64,000 nucleotides of DNA from positions 1-64,000 of the forward strand of contig NZ_WHKF01000012.1 in assembly GCF_009295825.1 (NCBI RefSeq), in the 5' to 3' direction. Shown here piece by piece: positions 1 to 8,843 of this stretch. A program made the translations under genes and the position numbers. Every line of letters starts with the position of its first letter. The first letter of the stretch is position 1. Source of the stretch: Marinifilum sp. N1E240. GTDB lineage: Bacteria; Bacteroidota; Bacteroidia; Bacteroidales; Marinifilaceae. A model generated the notes under the pieces. The model was given only the letters and a program-made list of their open reading frames with translations, made no database searches and was not told the DNA's origin.

Positions 1-1
1 C

Positions 2-49
2 AAGGTTAACGTAGCAGATGGAGCTTTTATTCCAAGAGTAAATTACTAA
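2..49 (+). CDS. 3' end of a gene cut by the window edge
   Basis: An open frame runs from the first bases to a TAA at 47-49 and encodes the last 15 residues, ending in FIPRVNY. Nothing more of the protein is visible, so the family cannot be named. An aromatic last residue would fit an outer-membrane protein, but that is only a weak hint. It is listed because the next 1 kb has no convincing gene and these codons read normally for this genome. Confidence 0.3.
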   Translation, partial: KVNVADGAFIPRVNY

Positions 50-1129
50 TTCTAGTTTATTATGCTCTTATTAATCTATAGTATACAAACTAACGATCTG
101 CGAACAAGTTCTTAGCTTCCCGATCTTACTAAGGCATTGCTTCAATTCTAATGATCTTTTTCATGATGCCGAATGGAGAAGGTTCATTTGTATGATTTTA
201 TTATTGGTAATTTCTTCCTCTCCTTAAGGAGAAAGGAACACCGCTTTAAGGAATGCCCTGTAGGGGCAGAATATTTATAGCCCAGTGCAACGCCCTGGGT
301 TTTGAGGTAAATGGGAATCCGTTGCAACTCTTGTCTTAATTTGAAATGCTTTGCTTGTTTGCGACGGAAGAGGTCTTGTTTTGGTTTTGTTCTTAAACCA
401 GATTGTCTCCTCCTTCTCCTTTGGTTTGAAAGAGGGAAATAAGAAAGAAAGGGAGGCAGCTTGTCCTTCCAATGTCCTATGTAGTTGGTTCGAACTATGA
501 TGTTAATTCGGAAATGACTGTTGGCGGATAGGAAATGTATTGTGGAAATGTGATATGGTATTCTTTGTCGTTATCGATAGGTGATGAAGTGAATGAAATT
601 AGTGCTTGGCTTCGAGAAAAGAATGGGTAAGCAGATGAAATACCATTAGAAATTAAGGAATAGTATGTAAGATTTATTAGAACTTATCACTATCTTAGTG
701 ATAGAGTATCAGATGAATAAGAAAAGGTAATTTCCATTTTATTTATGATATAGACTGAAGAAGAAAGGGTGTCTGAGAGAAAAAAAAGGATAGAGTAGAG
801 AGTAAAAACATTGTAGACAATTGGTGAATGGATACCAGCTTGAAATGGATAAGGCTATATTGAAAAAGAGCAGGTACATGAGAAAAACGCGGAGGTAAAC
901 CCTTAGGGTGCGAAGGTAGTTGAATGTGTTGCGAAAGGATGGCTTTTATAAGAACATGTCGATGTTTGTGAAGCGAAATTCTTTGTTTGTTGAGCGAAAG
1001 CTGATGATTTGCTTGCGCAGGTTGAGTGTTGAAGAGAAAGGGTGGACGATTTGTATGCATAAGTATGTGTACAAAAAGATGAGGTAATACATCAAATTAA
1101 AATAAATCCAGTTATTCAAATAACACACA
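50..1129. other. Gene-poor stretch, possibly decayed sequence
   Basis: About 1.08 kb with no intact gene. The minus-strand frames of 60-105 codons here have no signal peptide or recognisable motif. The left part (219-300) carries short palindromic repeats. From about 540 to 1090 the plus strand is purine-rich, with many TAG and TAA codons. A short open run at about 920-1087 on the plus strand (basic, ends KKMR) looks like the tail of a broken gene but opens just after a stop. A 7-bp stem (TATCACT/AGTGATA) lies near 686-704. I see no promoter or terminator that would define a transcript. Confidence 0.4.
219..300. repeat. Cluster of short palindromic repeats
   Basis: Three palindromes lie within 82 bases. 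TCTCCTTAAGGAGA (219-232) is a perfect 14-base palindrome. GCCC-TGTAG-GGGC is at 255-267. CCCAG...CTGGG (281-299) encloses TGCAACGCC. Modules of this kind (a 'cccagtgcaacgccctggg'-like unit next to a 'gccctgnaggggc'-like unit) resemble intergenic repeats I associate with Bacteroidota genomes; this is from memory and was not searched. No ORF is needed to explain them. Confidence 0.5.
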
Positions 1130-2077
1130 ATGGACAAAGCTCAAAAACGAATCTTCGATCAAGCTGGTCGCTTGGTAAGGTTTGGATCAGAAAACCCAAG
1201 CTTACAAAGCGATACTTTCTATCAGAAAGTGAATCAGAAACTAATTCAAATTGTCTCTCATCTCGACAAACTTTATAAAAATCAGAACCTTATCAGGACT
1301 AGAAAAAGTACTAGCAAAAAGCATAGCCGACAAGAGCTGGAATCGGTTTGTTTACAAGTAGCCAATTTGTTAAAAGGCTATGGAAACTTCTACGAATTTA
1401 CTCCTTTTGCTTCCTTAAAAGGCTTTGGTAAGAACCAGCTCTACAAGTATTCAGGAATAAATTTACTAATAAATTCAGAAAAACTAAAAGAAATTATCGA
1501 TCAATATCCTCTTGAGAGTAAGGAAGCTAAGGTTGATTGTGTATTGAAACAAGACTTGATTGGCTGCATTGACAGCTTTGAAGAGTTGTTGGATATGCCT
1601 AAGAGAACCAATCAAAATTGTAAGAATACCAGTAAACAGATTCGGGATGGTTTAAAGCAATATCAGAATTTACTGAATGATGTTATCCTTCCCTATGTAA
1701 GGGGCAAGTACGAGAAGGATAATAATGATCTCATTAAAAGTTTTGAAAGAGTATTGAAATCTGATAAAATAGCCAGAAGAAAGATCTGTTTGGCAGGAAG
1801 GATTACTGATTCGGATGGCAAACCAATTCATAGACCAAGAGTAGCGGTTGACAAGAAAAAGCCGATGGTAAAACGTGGAACAAAGGGCAATTATTTTATT
1901 AAGAACCTCACCGGTGGTATTCACACTCTTGAATTTAGCTGCACGAATTACGAGAAGGTAAAAAAGAAAGTACTTATTGCGAAGCCATCCGTTTACAAGT
2001 TGGATGTGGTGATGAAACGAAACAGTGAACCGTTATCGGTGAGCAATGATCAACTAGCAGTAAACAGTAAAGAATGA
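1130..2077 (+). CDS. Hypothetical protein with C-terminal carboxypeptidase-regulatory-like domain
   Basis: A 315-residue protein with no signal peptide or membrane segment. Residues 1-210 are helical and charged (lysine/glutamine rich) and match no family I recognise. Residues about 220-295 look like a CarboxypepD_reg beta-sandwich: GRITDSDGKP opens the domain, followed by GNYFIKNLTGG and a final LDVVM strand. In Bacteroidota this domain usually sits at the N-terminus of exported receptors, so a C-terminal copy on an apparently cytoplasmic protein is uncommon. The start is the first ATG of the frame; no clear ribosome-binding site precedes it. It stands alone, with non-coding sequence on both sides. 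Function unknown. Confidence 0.75.
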   Translation: MDKAQKRIFDQAGRLVRFGSENPSLQSDTFYQKVNQKLIQIVSHLDKLYKNQNLIRTRKSTSKKHSRQELESVCLQVANLLKGYGNFYEFTPFASLKGFGKNQLYKYSGINLLINSEKLKEIIDQYPLESKEAKVDCVLKQDLIGCIDSFEELLDMPKRTNQNCKNTSKQIRDGLKQYQNLLNDVILPYVRGKYEKDNNDLIKSFERVLKSDKIARRKICLAGRITDSDGKPIHRPRVAVDKKKPMVKRGTKGNYFIKNLTGGIHTLEFSCTNYEKVKKKVLIAKPSVYKLDVVMKRNSEPLSVSNDQLAVNSKE

Positions 2078-2306
2078 GCAGAGTCATTTATATATTCTCA
2101 AAATGCAGTAATTGAAGAGCATTGAAATTGGCAACTAACAAAATCAGCTCTTTTTTAATGCATGTATTTATAATGTGTATAAACATAAAAAACCAATATT
2201 GTTGAATGTATTTTTGTAGATTTGGTATTGTGCACTTTTAATCACGATATATTAAAAATAAATTCACTTGCTGGCAAGTTATGGCTTATTAAACTACAGA
2301 AACTAC

Positions 2307-3770
2307 ATGAAAAAATTAAACATCCTTTTGTTACTCACTTCTATTTTTTGGTATTCATGTAATACTCCCATCGAGAATAAGTTGCTAAAGCCAGTTACTA
2401 TAACAGGAAAGGTATTAGATTATGTGCCAAATAAAACAGAGGGCGAAATCACTTTCCCAAAATTATGTGGTGAAAACAAAAGAGAGACTATTACGTTTGA
2501 TAGCTGTGGTAATTTTACCTGTTCTTCTATAAATAATATACCTAGTGATATACGCATATCCATAAATAAAGCATATTTTATAATTCTTGCACATCCAGGA
2601 GACAGTATTCAAATTGAATTAGTTTCTAATGTTCCTGACTTTTGGAAAACCATATCTATAAATGGTCAACGAGCTACGGAAAACAGACAAATAATAAAAT
2701 TTCAAAAACAGTTTAGATCAAATTCAATAAAGAGTGAGGAGCTTGCAGAAGCAAGAGACACAAAAAACGAAGAGGATTTTGTATCCTTCATGGATAGTTT
2801 AAGGTCTAAGTCAATGCAAAAATGCGAGCAGTTCATCCAAGAGAATAACTCGAATTTAGAAGTAGAAAATTGGATAAAGTGGCATGTAAATCCGATGTAT
2901 TATAGTAATATGTATTGGTATCCAATTTACCGAAACGAACTAGAATTAAAAGGAAACTTTTATCGATTCCAAGAGAAGTTATTACCTATAAAAAGAGATA
3001 TGCTTACAGCTACAAAAAGTTTAAATTTATTTATAGCACAATACTATTTTGGATCTATAAAACCAATAATAGATGAAGAGAATAGCGAATTATTCAATCA
3101 ATCGAAAGTAACTGAATTAAAAAAGGATTCTGTAACAATTGAAGAAATTATTAACCATTCCAAAGGAGAATTTACAAAAGAACTTGTTTTGTCTTATTGG
3201 TTATCGTCAAAAATAAGTACGGGTAATTTAAAACCATATGAATATTTTATTGCAACAAAAAAGAGTGAAATATCAACTGATTTTATTTTTGAAAATTTAG
3301 ACCAATTTTATAATTCAACAAAAAGAAGACTTACAAGCGGATCAAAATCAATTGTTTTTGCAGATAACACAAAAGGACAGTCGATTAAAACAATTTTAGA
3401 TTCCATTAAAGAATCATATAAGGATAATATTATAGTTCTAGATTGTTGGGGAACTTATTGTGGACCTTGCATCGCCAATTTTCCAAAAACAAAACAGTTA
3501 ATCACGGATTTAAAAGACCAGAAAATAATATTTATCTTCTTCTGTCTTAATGCTTCAGCTGACAGTGAACGATGGACTAATTTAGTGAACATCCATAAGC
3601 TCGAAGGAATTCATTATTGTTTAGATAAAGAACAAAGTCGCGATTTAACAAAGATCCTGAGCATAGATGGAATTCCTCACTATTCGATATTTGACAAATT
3701 GGGAACATTAAGAGGAAACAGTGATTTACATTTAGAAAAAAGTGAATTAATTAAGTTAATAAATGAATAA
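2307..3770 (+). CDS. Thioredoxin-like (TlpA/redoxin) lipoprotein
   Basis: A 487-residue lipoprotein starting at ATG 2307 (MKKLNIL...). A TTG 39 bases upstream is in frame, but only the ATG places a lipobox (WYSC) directly after a hydrophobic stretch, with Cys at about residue 18. The middle is an all-helical region typical of large Bacteroidota TlpA-like proteins, whose N-terminal beta domain is often DUF4369-like. The last 130 residues form a thioredoxin fold with the redox pair WGTYCGPC and the cis-proline in GIPHYSIF. It probably acts as a periplasm-facing thiol-disulfide reductase. It stands alone; a hairpin (ATCGGC/GCCGAT) 70 bases downstream lacks a T-run. Confidence 0.85.
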   Translation: MKKLNILLLLTSIFWYSCNTPIENKLLKPVTITGKVLDYVPNKTEGEITFPKLCGENKRETITFDSCGNFTCSSINNIPSDIRISINKAYFIILAHPGDSIQIELVSNVPDFWKTISINGQRATENRQIIKFQKQFRSNSIKSEELAEARDTKNEEDFVSFMDSLRSKSMQKCEQFIQENNSNLEVENWIKWHVNPMYYSNMYWYPIYRNELELKGNFYRFQEKLLPIKRDMLTATKSLNLFIAQYYFGSIKPIIDEENSELFNQSKVTELKKDSVTIEEIINHSKGEFTKELVLSYWLSSKISTGNLKPYEYFIATKKSEISTDFIFENLDQFYNSTKRRLTSGSKSIVFADNTKGQSIKTILDSIKESYKDNIIVLDCWGTYCGPCIANFPKTKQLITDLKDQKIIFIFFCLNASADSERWTNLVNIHKLEGIHYCLDKEQSRDLTKILSIDGIPHYSIFDKLGTLRGNSDLHLEKSELIKLINE

Positions 3771-4083
3771 GGTGCCATAACAAAACCTGTATAATGGGCA
3801 TTTTCGTGATGATTTCGAACTAAATAACCTTGATTAAAGTATCGGCAATATAGCCGATCCGTTAAGGTAATAAAGAAGAACAGTTCTAATAATCAGATAA
3901 ATGAACTTTGAATTAATAGTTGGAATAGGAGGTATTTTATTTACAATGTTGATTTTATATGTGGTTAATATGTTTCAGCAAGGAAAAATGTTGATTATGT
4001 AAGACGAGGTATCAGTAATATTGGGAATTAAAACATAAAGGCTATTAACTCTGGCTGATATGTAATACATAAACACAAATACA
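3771..4083. other. Intergenic spacer with one possible small membrane ORF
   Basis: This 313-base spacer holds a hairpin at 3841-3858 (ATCGGC-AATATA-GCCGAT) and the 33-codon frame listed separately. No TAnnTTTG promoter box is obvious upstream of the next gene. Otherwise nothing is recognised. Confidence 0.4.
3901..4002 (+). CDS. Possible 33-residue single-pass membrane peptide
   Basis: An ATG at 3901 opens a 33-codon frame. The peptide starts MNFELIVGIGG, has one hydrophobic segment of about 18 residues, and ends in a short basic tail (QQGKM). Its length and topology suit a small membrane protein, but there is no strong ribosome-binding site and no homologue I recognise. It could equally be a chance frame in AT-rich DNA. 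Confidence 0.2.
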   Translation: MNFELIVGIGGILFTMLILYVVNMFQQGKMLIM

Positions 4084-5025
4084 ATGAATGCAAAATCAAT
4101 TCTCTTGGTAAGTTCTTTTCTGCTTTTAGTATGGACATCACTGTTAGGGCAAGAAATAAAATTACCATTAGAGATAAAATCGGGGCATTTGAGTTCTGAA
4201 TGGGAGTTAAATGATTCATTAAAAGCAAAGGTGTTTTTAGAAACAGGCTTTCCTAAAATTGTGATTAGTCAATCCTTCGCTCAAAATAGATTATCAAACT
4301 TGCAAACTGAAAAAGCATCGGAAGATGCCAAAATTGCTTTATGGGGGAATCAAACCAAAATCAAAATTTTATACTTCATAAAAGACACTGTTAAGGTGAA
4401 TGGTAAACAAAAGGTTTTTGATGCCTTAGTTGCCGATTTTTCGACTGTAAAATCCTGGAAAGATTACGATATCATTTACCCGATACGTGATTTAGCTGGT
4501 GCCATTGAATTAAATATCAGAGATAGTTATATGATTGTTGATAAAGATCTGGAAAACCTGAGTTCTGGTTTTATAAAATTTAAGGCAAAATCGGATGAAA
4601 AAACAAAAGGGCTTTATATAAATACAAGTTTGATAGTTTACGATACTTTAAATAGCAAGGAAGAATTAAAAGGAGACTTTTTGCTTGATTTGGGAGCGCC
4701 AAATGCCATTTTTATAAATAGAAATCGTCCTGAAGTGGAAAGCTTTGTGGCAAGATCCGATAGATTTCTGTTGAAGGATACCACAAAGTTTACGCCCAAT
4801 CGGAAAATAAAATTGGCTATTATAATGCCGAATAAGTTGCAAGTTGGGAGTGTATCGTTGAAAAACAATTTTATCGTTGCAATGAAAATGTATAATTCTA
4901 AAAATTCAAGCAAATATGCAGGAATGATTGGAAATAAATTTTTTAGGAATTTCAATATGCTATTTGATTTCAAAAATAATGATGTTTACATGAAACCGAA
5001 TTCAGAAGATATTTTTATAGAATAA
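4084..5025 (+). CDS. Secreted retropepsin-like (clan AA aspartic protease fold) protein
   Basis: A 313-residue protein with a Sec signal peptide (cleavage probably after LLGQ, about residue 23). Two half-domains of retropepsin type are visible. The first has FLETG at about 51-55, where the family has DTG. The second has LLDLGAPNAIF at about 200-210, where the family has D(T/S)GA. The C-terminus keeps the usual pattern (GMIGNKFFRNFNMLFDF). Such proteins are frequent and poorly characterised in Bacteroidota. With ETG and DLG in place of two DTG motifs, protease activity is doubtful. It is monocistronic, ending near the strong terminator at 5130-5170. Confidence 0.7.
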   Translation: MNAKSILLVSSFLLLVWTSLLGQEIKLPLEIKSGHLSSEWELNDSLKAKVFLETGFPKIVISQSFAQNRLSNLQTEKASEDAKIALWGNQTKIKILYFIKDTVKVNGKQKVFDALVADFSTVKSWKDYDIIYPIRDLAGAIELNIRDSYMIVDKDLENLSSGFIKFKAKSDEKTKGLYINTSLIVYDTLNSKEELKGDFLLDLGAPNAIFINRNRPEVESFVARSDRFLLKDTTKFTPNRKIKLAIIMPNKLQVGSVSLKNNFIVAMKMYNSKNSSKYAGMIGNKFFRNFNMLFDFKNNDVYMKPNSEDIFIE

Positions 5026-5129
5026 GAATCTTTATGAGCTTGGAGATGCTTTAAAAGTTGAAACCTATGAATAACTTATTACTGTCAAGAAAGTAAGCGT
5101 TGCGCATCCCCATATAATTAGATGACTAC

Positions 5130-5175
5130 AAAGCCTTAAAAGTTTGTCAATGGAAAACTTTTAAGGCTTTGTTTT
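5130..5175. terminator. Bidirectional rho-independent terminator
   Basis: A perfect 16-bp stem (AAAGCCTTAAAAGTTT and its complement at 5155-5170) has a 9-base loop, with A and T runs on either side. It lies between two convergent genes, the retropepsin-like gene on plus and the serine hydrolase on minus, and can serve both. Confidence 0.85.
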
Positions 5176-5271
5176 ACTTATCTCAACTCTTTCATTTCAA
5201 TCGGGACTTTCTCCTACAGGATATGGGTGAGATTTTTTATATCATAGGTTTATGGGTGTTATGTCCATTTC

Positions 5272-7161
5272 TTAATAATTAAATCCAATTAAATTATAAT
5301 ACATTAACCAGGGAATAAAAACCAGAACTGCAACAGCAATAATCGATTGATATACCAAATCGAAAGTTCTCAGCTCTTTAAATCGAATAGCCTTTGTCAA
5401 TAAATAGATGGTAACAAGCTCCAATGGAATAATTAAAAAAGGTAACACTAATGCTGTTTTAAAGAGCATAGGGATATCAATGAAGAATTGCATAGGGTCG
5501 ATAGTAAATAAAGCGTAAGCAAATACTACAACAAATACGACAACTAAAGCAGCCAGCGAGAAATTGACTTTTTTAAGCAAGTGCCTTTCTCGATTACTTA
5601 CAAATAGTTTACCTATGCCACTTGTAATTATGTAAATCAATAGAATAAGAAGAATACTACCAATCCATATTCTTTGAAATTTAAGGGGTTCGTACCATTT
5701 TAACTTCTCATAAGCATGAGCATCGGTAAAGAAATAAGATATATCGCCTTTTTTGTTCTTGCCAAATGCCAAGTGTCTGTCCCATTTACCACGGAATGTT
5801 AAATCAGATATAGGAACAAGTTTATCTTGCCATTCTACTATTTCAAGCGTACTATCTTTTGATACCACATGAATTTCAGGAACTATTCCAAATAAAACGC
5901 TTATTTTATCCAATGTTGTGTGAGCATACCGTATATACCTATATGCACCGCTAAATAATTCTAATGGTTCATCGACACGCCCTGCCTTGCTTGTAATGGT
6001 CGGTCTTGCTTTTTGTACCATGCAATCGGGCATTAATCGTGCAAATAAATCATAAGTAAACTGGTTCATAAATATTCGGCTTTTCTGCTGCTTTGTATTC
6101 GATGAATTAACACTAATAAACACACCAATATTTCTTTCAGGCATCAATGTTAATTGACTTCTAAACCCCTGAATACCTCCAGTATGCCATACCGTTCTCT
6201 CTCCGTACCATTGTGATTCCGTAAAGCCTAATAGCCAACCATAATTAGCTTTTTCGTACTGCTTAAATCCAGTATTATGCATTTTAGAAACTGTGGAGGA
6301 ATCTAAAAATTGAGTTTCATTAAAAAAACCACTATTCAGCCACATAGCTATATAGTGCCCCATGTCAGCAGCTGTAGAACGAAATGAGCCCGCAGGATAG
6401 AAATGGTGGAAAGCAGTCTTGTATGGAATCAGTTGCTCGCCCTTTTTTAAGTAACTGGTCGCATAGTCTTCTTCGAGTTCTACTTGTCTTCTAAATCCAC
6501 TATGATTCATTTCCAGAGGATTCAAAACATTTTCTTTTACATACTGATGAAAAGGCATGCCTGATACTTCTTCAACAATAAGCCCCAGTAATGCATAGCC
6601 ATTGTTTGAGTAGGCTATAGCCTTGCCAGAGGGGCGTATCTGTGGCGACATACGGGTTTTTATATATTGAGCTAGGGGTATTACCTTATCCTCAGAATGA
6701 ACAATTGTAGCTATGTTATTATCATCAAAACCAGCGGTATGGGTTAAAAGATGTCTTACCGTAATGGAATCATTGAACGGATAACTTAATTGAAAGGATT
6801 TAAGGTAATTATTAACATCCCTGTCCAATTCTAATTTTTCATCTTCGTATAGTTTCATAACAGCAGTAGCTACAAAGGTTTTAGAAATAGAGCCTACTCC
6901 AAATATGGACCTGTGAGCATCTACCGCTTTTTTCGATTCAATATCAGTTACACCATAGCCATTAAGGTGAAGAATTGAGTCGCCCTGCATGACTACGATA
7001 GTAGCCCCCGCAATATTAAGGGATTTCATATTTTCTGTAAATGTAGAATCGATCCAGGCATTTAAATCAGATGTTTGCGCATCTGTATTTTGAGAATATA
7101 TTTTATTCCCGAATGAAAATAAAGGACATAAAATTAAAAATGTAATGAGTAAGTGTTTCAT
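5272..7161 (-). CDS. Serine beta-lactamase-like hydrolase with C-terminal membrane domain
   Basis: A 629-residue protein of the class C beta-lactamase/DD-peptidase-like serine hydrolase family. A signal peptide covers about residues 1-23. The three signature elements are SISK at 91-94 (nucleophile Ser91, Lys94), YSN at 184-186 and HTGG at 326-329. After the catalytic domain come about 100 residues of beta-rich sequence and then about four hydrophobic segments (residues 490-629). That tail should anchor the enzyme in the inner membrane with the catalytic part in the periplasm. Substrate is unknown; the family includes esterases and peptidases, so calling it antibiotic resistance would be unsupported. 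It is divergent from nothing and stands as a single minus-strand gene. Confidence 0.88.
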   Translation of the reverse strand: MKHLLITFLILCPLFSFGNKIYSQNTDAQTSDLNAWIDSTFTENMKSLNIAGATIVVMQGDSILHLNGYGVTDIESKKAVDAHRSIFGVGSISKTFVATAVMKLYEDEKLELDRDVNNYLKSFQLSYPFNDSITVRHLLTHTAGFDDNNIATIVHSEDKVIPLAQYIKTRMSPQIRPSGKAIAYSNNGYALLGLIVEEVSGMPFHQYVKENVLNPLEMNHSGFRRQVELEEDYATSYLKKGEQLIPYKTAFHHFYPAGSFRSTAADMGHYIAMWLNSGFFNETQFLDSSTVSKMHNTGFKQYEKANYGWLLGFTESQWYGERTVWHTGGIQGFRSQLTLMPERNIGVFISVNSSNTKQQKSRIFMNQFTYDLFARLMPDCMVQKARPTITSKAGRVDEPLELFSGAYRYIRYAHTTLDKISVLFGIVPEIHVVSKDSTLEIVEWQDKLVPISDLTFRGKWDRHLAFGKNKKGDISYFFTDAHAYEKLKWYEPLKFQRIWIGSILLILLIYIITSGIGKLFVSNRERHLLKKVNFSLAALVVVFVVVFAYALFTIDPMQFFIDIPMLFKTALVLPFLIIPLELVTIYLLTKAIRFKELRTFDLVYQSIIAVAVLVFIPWLMYYNLIGFNY

Positions 7162-7387
7162 AATTTTTTGATTTGAATATTAAAGTTTAGGGTGTAAGAT
7201 GCCTATCGGTTTACAAACCGAGAACGCATACTGATGTATTGAAAATTAGATTTGAACTATTGACCTAGGTCGGATCAAGGCAAGCTATAATTTAGATCCT
7301 AAGTTCTTTGCTTAATAATGTTAAGACGATTGAAAACTTACCTGCAGCTTTTCAATAGCAGCTAATAAGCAAGGCCAGTTAACAAGT

Positions 7388-7795
7388 TTAAGTGGATTCC
7401 TGGGGGTGCAGTGTTTTTGCAATCAGTGCTTTTGCAACAAACCACAGCAGAAGTGATAAAAGATAAATAAGGCTTCCGTAAATGGTTACTATTACAGTAG
7501 ATTCTAGTCCTCTAAATATTGCTGATTGCGCATAATCAATTGATTTTACCATTCCTTCTTCTAATAATAAAAACATAGTAGAGAATCCAAACATCTGACC
7601 CAAAATTCCAGTAACCAGGGCAAATAAGCCCATTGATTTTCCATATCCAAGCTTTCGTAAAAAATCTGCTTTATCTGTTTGTTTGGAACTGTAAGCAAGA
7701 ATGAAATGATAAATAATCCAGGCAATTGTAATAATTAATAAAAGTGTAAGAACCCCCATAAAAAAAGATCCTCCCCTAATAAATAAATCTTTCAT
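7388..7795 (-). CDS. Small MotA/TolQ/ExbB-like membrane protein
   Basis: A 135-residue protein with three hydrophobic segments (about 12-36, 55-77, 95-125). The pattern ARN-like LESTVIVTIYGSLIYLLSLLLWF in its last segments, and the preceding SAIFRGLESTVIV turn, resemble the last two helices of MotA/TolQ/ExbB proton channels. That family is normally 200 residues or longer and sits next to an ExbD/TolR partner. No partner is present here. It is divergently placed from a LytTR regulator 151 bases away, which may regulate it. Family assignment is moderate. Confidence 0.55.
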   Translation of the reverse strand: MKDLFIRGGSFFMGVLTLLLIITIAWIIYHFILAYSSKQTDKADFLRKLGYGKSMGLFALVTGILGQMFGFSTMFLLLEEGMVKSIDYAQSAIFRGLESTVIVTIYGSLIYLLSLLLWFVAKALIAKTLHPQEST

Positions 7796-7883
7796 AAATA
7801 ATTAAATTTGCGATTAACACTTCTGCCAAATTATGTGAGATAAGCAAAACCATCAAGGTCGAATCCGTTTCTTAAGCGGTTGT

Positions 7884-7917
7884 TTGTCTACTTAAAATGG
7901 TAATAACGATAGCTTTG
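7884..7917 (+). promoter_or_regulatory. Candidate Bacteroidota promoter for the LytTR gene
   Basis: TAGCTTTG at 7910-7917 matches the TAnnTTTG -7 box. A TTG at 7884-7886 lies 23 bases upstream, slightly farther than usual. It would give a leader of about 25 bases before the ATG at 7947. Confidence 0.45.
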
Positions 7918-7946
7918 CCGAAATTAGCCCCAAATAATTAAATAAA

Positions 7947-8723
7947 ATGCATAAAAAATCGAAAAATATTCATTTACATATTGCTTATTGGATTTTTGCA
8001 TTGCTCGTGTTGATCCGAGCTTTTGGATTTTCCTGGGAAAACAAAATTACAGCCTTTTTATTTATAAGCATGATTTTTCCAATTGTTATTGGAAGCTCCT
8101 ATTTTTTCAACTATGTACTGGTACCAAGGTTTTACTTTTCTAAAAGATATGGGAGGTTTGCATTTTATACTTTTTGTACGGCTATTATATCTGTTTACCT
8201 CGAATTGTTAGTTTTGGTTTTTACTTATGTCTATCTGGAAAATCTGAATTATCAAAGTTTGGGTCCGGATGCACGACCTATGCTTTTAGCAGTTGTATTG
8301 TATTTGTTGGTATTTGTTGGGGCGTTTCTAATAATGATAAATCAAATAAATGAGAACCACCAGGTCATTCATCAACTTTTGGACGAAAAGGAGAAATTGA
8401 AGAAATCTTTTCTTGAAATAATGTCGAACCGGAAAATGACCAAAATACCATATGAAGATATTGTCTACATTGAAAGTTTATCCAATCATATCAAGGTAAT
8501 TACCATCTACAAAGAAATTACAAGCAAGGAGAAAATAAGTCGACTATCGGAAAGGTTACCCAACAATTTTTTAAGAATTCACCGTTCATTTATAATTAAT
8601 ACTGATAGAATCAGGGAACGTTCTCTTGATGAGGTTTTAGTTGATGATATACGGTTAAATATTGGCAGAAGCTATAGAAAGGAAGTAAAGGAGCTGTTGA
8701 ATAGTAATGTCAAATTAATATAG
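7947..8723 (+). CDS. Membrane-anchored LytTR-family transcription regulator
   Basis: A 258-residue protein with four N-terminal membrane segments (about 8-130), a short linker coiled coil (about 131-155), and a C-terminal LytTR DNA-binding domain from about 163. Typical LytTR features are visible: IPYEDIVYIESLSNHIKVI, SERLPNNFLRIHRSFIIN, and INIGRSYRKEVKELL-like ending. Membrane-LytTR proteins without a receiver domain are common in Bacteroidota and are thought to sense the envelope directly. The divergent MotA/ExbB-like gene is the nearest likely target. Confidence 0.85.
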   Translation: MHKKSKNIHLHIAYWIFALLVLIRAFGFSWENKITAFLFISMIFPIVIGSSYFFNYVLVPRFYFSKRYGRFAFYTFCTAIISVYLELLVLVFTYVYLENLNYQSLGPDARPMLLAVVLYLLVFVGAFLIMINQINENHQVIHQLLDEKEKLKKSFLEIMSNRKMTKIPYEDIVYIESLSNHIKVITIYKEITSKEKISRLSERLPNNFLRIHRSFIINTDRIRERSLDEVLVDDIRLNIGRSYRKEVKELLNSNVKLI

Positions 8724-8843
8724 CAAGTCAATCAACTCAAACTTCTACAGGGGATTAAGAGTAAATTCTAAAAATTAAATTCATTTTCCCATAGGGTATT
8801 CTTAAATTGAAACATCATATACATACACACTAAATTAAACCCA

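Noticed and set aside
275-472. 65-codon frame on minus next to the palindromes
   Set aside because: Composition is odd and it overlaps the repeat cluster; no motif.
743-1060. 105-codon frame on minus
   Set aside because: Low-complexity Phe/Leu/Ser/His peptide, complement of a purine-rich plus strand; no recognisable domain.
5272-7161. Antibiotic resistance beta-lactamase
   Set aside because: The motifs belong to the wide serine-hydrolase family, and the extra membrane domain is typical of non-resistance members.
7262-7271. GACCTAGGTC palindrome upstream of the serine hydrolase
   Set aside because: A single 10-base palindrome is expected by chance over this length, and no second copy was seen.
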